Below, piece after piece: positions 5,455 to 6,697 of a stretch of 6,697 nt of DNA. Source of the DNA: Castellaniella sp. UBA6218 (GTDB lineage: Bacteria; Pseudomonadota; Gammaproteobacteria; Burkholderiales; Burkholderiaceae_B); contig DISE01000071.1 of the NCBI GenBank assembly GCA_002421865.1, forward strand, positions 1,220-7,916, read 5' to 3'. The translations under genes and the position numbers were made by a program. Each line of letters starts with the position of its first letter. The stretch's first letter is position 1. Below the pieces are notes generated by a model. The model made no database searches, was not told the DNA's origin, and saw only the letters and a list, made by a program, of their open reading frames with translations.

Positions 5455-6697
5455 GCTTGATCCTCGTCTGTGGACAAACCGGCTTTGTCATCGGTCGCCG
5501 GAGCGGATCCGCCATCCGGTGAATCCACGGCGGCGCCGGGCAACTCGTCTTCCGTTTCGTCGGCGTCGCTTTCGACCACGCGGCGCACGCCGGACAGACG
5601 GCTGTCGTCGTCCACGTTGATCAGCGTGACCCCCTGGGTGGCGCGTCCCATCTCGCGGATCTCGGAGACCCGCGTGCGCACCAGCACGCCGCCGGTGGTG
5701 ATGAGCATGATCTCGTCCTCGGGCTGCACCAGCACGGCGCTGACGACCTTGCCGTTGCGCGCCGAGGTCTGAATGGCGATCATGCCCTTGGTGCCGCGAC
5801 CATGACGCGTGTATTCGACGATGGAAGTGCGCTTGCCGTAACCATTTTCGGTGGCCGTCAGCACGCTCTGGCTCTCGTCTTCCGCGACCAGCAGGGCGAT
5901 CACGGCCTGGCCGTCCTCCAGCGACATGCCGCGCACGCCGCGCGCCGTGCGGCCCATCGGGCGCACGTCGTTCTCGTCGAACCGCACGGCCTTGCCGGCG
6001 TCGGAGAACAGCATCACGTCGTGCTGGCCGTCGGTCAGTTCGGCGCCGATCAGGAAGTCGCCCTCGTCCAGGCCGACGGCGATGATGCCTGCCTTCCGGG
6101 GATTGGAGAAGTCCGACAGCGGAGTTTTCTTGACCGTCCCGCGCGAGGTGGCCATGAAGACGTAGTGATCGTCACTGAAGGCCTTGACCGACAGCACCAC
6201 CGTGATGGTCTCGCCGTCGACCAGCGGGAACATGTTGACGATGGGCCGGCCGCGCGAGTTGCGCGAACCCTGGGGCACTTCCCAGACCTTGAGCCAGTAG
6301 ACACGGCCCCGGTCGGAGAAACACAGCAGATAGTCGTGCGTGTTGGCGATGAAGAGCTGGTCTATCCAGTCGTCTTCCTTGGTGGCGGTGGCCTGCTTGC
6401 CGCGGCCGCCGCGCTTTTGCGAGCGGTATTCGGACAGCGGCTGGCTCTTGATGTAGCCGCTGCGCGACAAGGTCACCACCATGTCCATGGGAGTGATGAG
6501 ATCTTCCGTTTCCAGTTCCGTGGCGTTGTATTCGATTTCCGAACGGCGCCGGTCGTTGCTGGCGTTGGAGAATTCCACGCGGATCGCCTGCAGCTCGTCG
6601 CCGATGATCGCGGTGACCCGTTCCGGACGGGCCAGGATGTCCAGCAGATCGGCGATGGTGTCCATGATCTCGCGGTATTCGCCGACGATCTTGTCCT
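5451..6697 (-). CDS. gyrA: DNA gyrase subunit A, C-terminal half (5' end outside window)
   Basis: GyrA is the DNA-cleaving subunit of the A2B2 topoisomerase that introduces negative supercoils. The window holds about 414 C-terminal codons; the frame continues past the right edge (DKIVGEYREI precedes the internal Met at 6665), so that Met is not the start. The visible part begins in the helical region that closes the breakage-reunion domain and then forms the DNA-wrapping beta-pinwheel. The GyrA box QKRGGRG lies in blade 1. Later blades show YLLCFSDRGRVYWLK, YVFMATSRGTVKKT, VMLFSDAGKAVRF, VLTATENGYGKRT and IMLITTGGVLVRTRVSEI, so six blades can be counted. An acidic tail of about 40 residues follows, ending STDEDQA. 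The box and six blades mark it as gyrase A rather than ParC. The catalytic tyrosine and the quinolone-resistance region are outside the window. The stop overlaps the serC start as ATGA, so this normally separate housekeeping gene leads straight into amino-acid genes. Confidence 0.97.
   Translation of the reverse strand, partial: DKIVGEYREIMDTIADLLDILARPERVTAIIGDELQAIRVEFSNASNDRRRSEIEYNATELETEDLITPMDMVVTLSRSGYIKSQPLSEYRSQKRGGRGKQATATKEDDWIDQLFIANTHDYLLCFSDRGRVYWLKVWEVPQGSRNSRGRPIVNMFPLVDGETITVVLSVKAFSDDHYVFMATSRGTVKKTPLSDFSNPRKAGIIAVGLDEGDFLIGAELTDGQHDVMLFSDAGKAVRFDENDVRPMGRTARGVRGMSLEDGQAVIALLVAEDESQSVLTATENGYGKRTSIVEYTRHGRGTKGMIAIQTSARNGKVVSAVLVQPEDEIMLITTGGVLVRTRVSEIREMGRATQGVTLINVDDDSRLSGVRRVVESDADETEDELPGAAVDSPDGGSAPATDDKAGLSTDEDQA
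5461..5465 (-). promoter_or_regulatory. Ribosome-binding site of serC, inside gyrA
   Basis: GAGGA lies six bases upstream of the serC ATG at 5454, within the last codons of gyrA. It supports this start, which also forms the ATGA overlap with the gyrA stop. Confidence 0.7.
6399..6419 (-). other. GyrA box (QKRGGRG) coding segment
   Basis: These seven codons read Gln-Lys-Arg-Gly-Gly-Arg-Gly in the gyrA frame. This is the conserved GyrA box, Q(R/K)RGG(R/K)G, which in characterised gyrases is needed to wrap DNA around the C-terminal domain and so for supercoiling. It is a perfect match and separates this gene from parC. Confidence 0.95.

Noticed and set aside
3417..5460. Long plus-strand open frames opposite pheA and serC (3417-4352, 4150-5460)
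   Set aside because: They mirror well-identified minus-strand enzymes, run across the gene junctions and show no protein-family motifs.
1..6697. Search for CRISPR arrays, tRNA/rRNA genes, insertion sequences, toxin-antitoxin or defence genes
   Set aside because: The minus strand is occupied end to end by six housekeeping genes. I saw no direct-repeat arrays, tRNA-like cloverleaf, transposase motifs or terminal inverted repeats by eye.

Overview
The window is a stretch of ordinary bacterial chromosome with six genes, all on the minus strand. In the direction of transcription they are gyrA (3' half only), serC, pheA, hisC, tyrA and aroA (missing its last few codons at the left edge). Base composition is high in G+C. 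The protein sequences resemble what I remember of Alcaligenaceae (Bordetella/Achromobacter-type Betaproteobacteria, order Burkholderiales), and the order gyrA-serC-pheA-hisC-tyrA-aroA is one I recall from that order. The family-level placement is from memory and was not checked by a search.

Layout from right to left: gyrA C-terminal half (6697-5451), serC (5454-4321), pheA (4331-3243), hisC (3231-2119, or from 3246), tyrA (2122-1232), aroA (1232 to beyond base 1). Each gene overlaps or nearly touches the next: ATGA at gyrA/serC and hisC/tyrA, 11 shared bases at serC/pheA, TAATG at tyrA/aroA, and either an ATGA overlap or an 11-base gap at pheA/hisC depending on the hisC start. Essentially no base is non-coding, so there is no room for an intergenic promoter, terminator, riboswitch, tRNA or mobile element. 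The genes are almost certainly co-transcribed and translationally coupled.

Functionally, five genes form an amino-acid biosynthesis block behind a DNA gyrase subunit. AroA makes EPSP, the precursor of chorismate. PheA converts chorismate to prephenate and then phenylpyruvate. TyrA converts prephenate to 4-hydroxyphenylpyruvate. HisC, an aminotransferase of the histidinol-phosphate/aromatic type, probably supplies the final transamination to Phe and Tyr as well as, or instead of, a histidine step. SerC makes phosphoserine for serine biosynthesis and may also serve pyridoxal phosphate synthesis.

All five biosynthetic reading frames are intact and keep the expected catalytic motifs. I translated aroA by hand from base 1232 to base 3 and found no frameshift. 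I see no sign of a novel system, a mobile element or recent transfer. The observations below are modest: gene packing, start-site choices, likely HisC dual use and TyrA cofactor preference.
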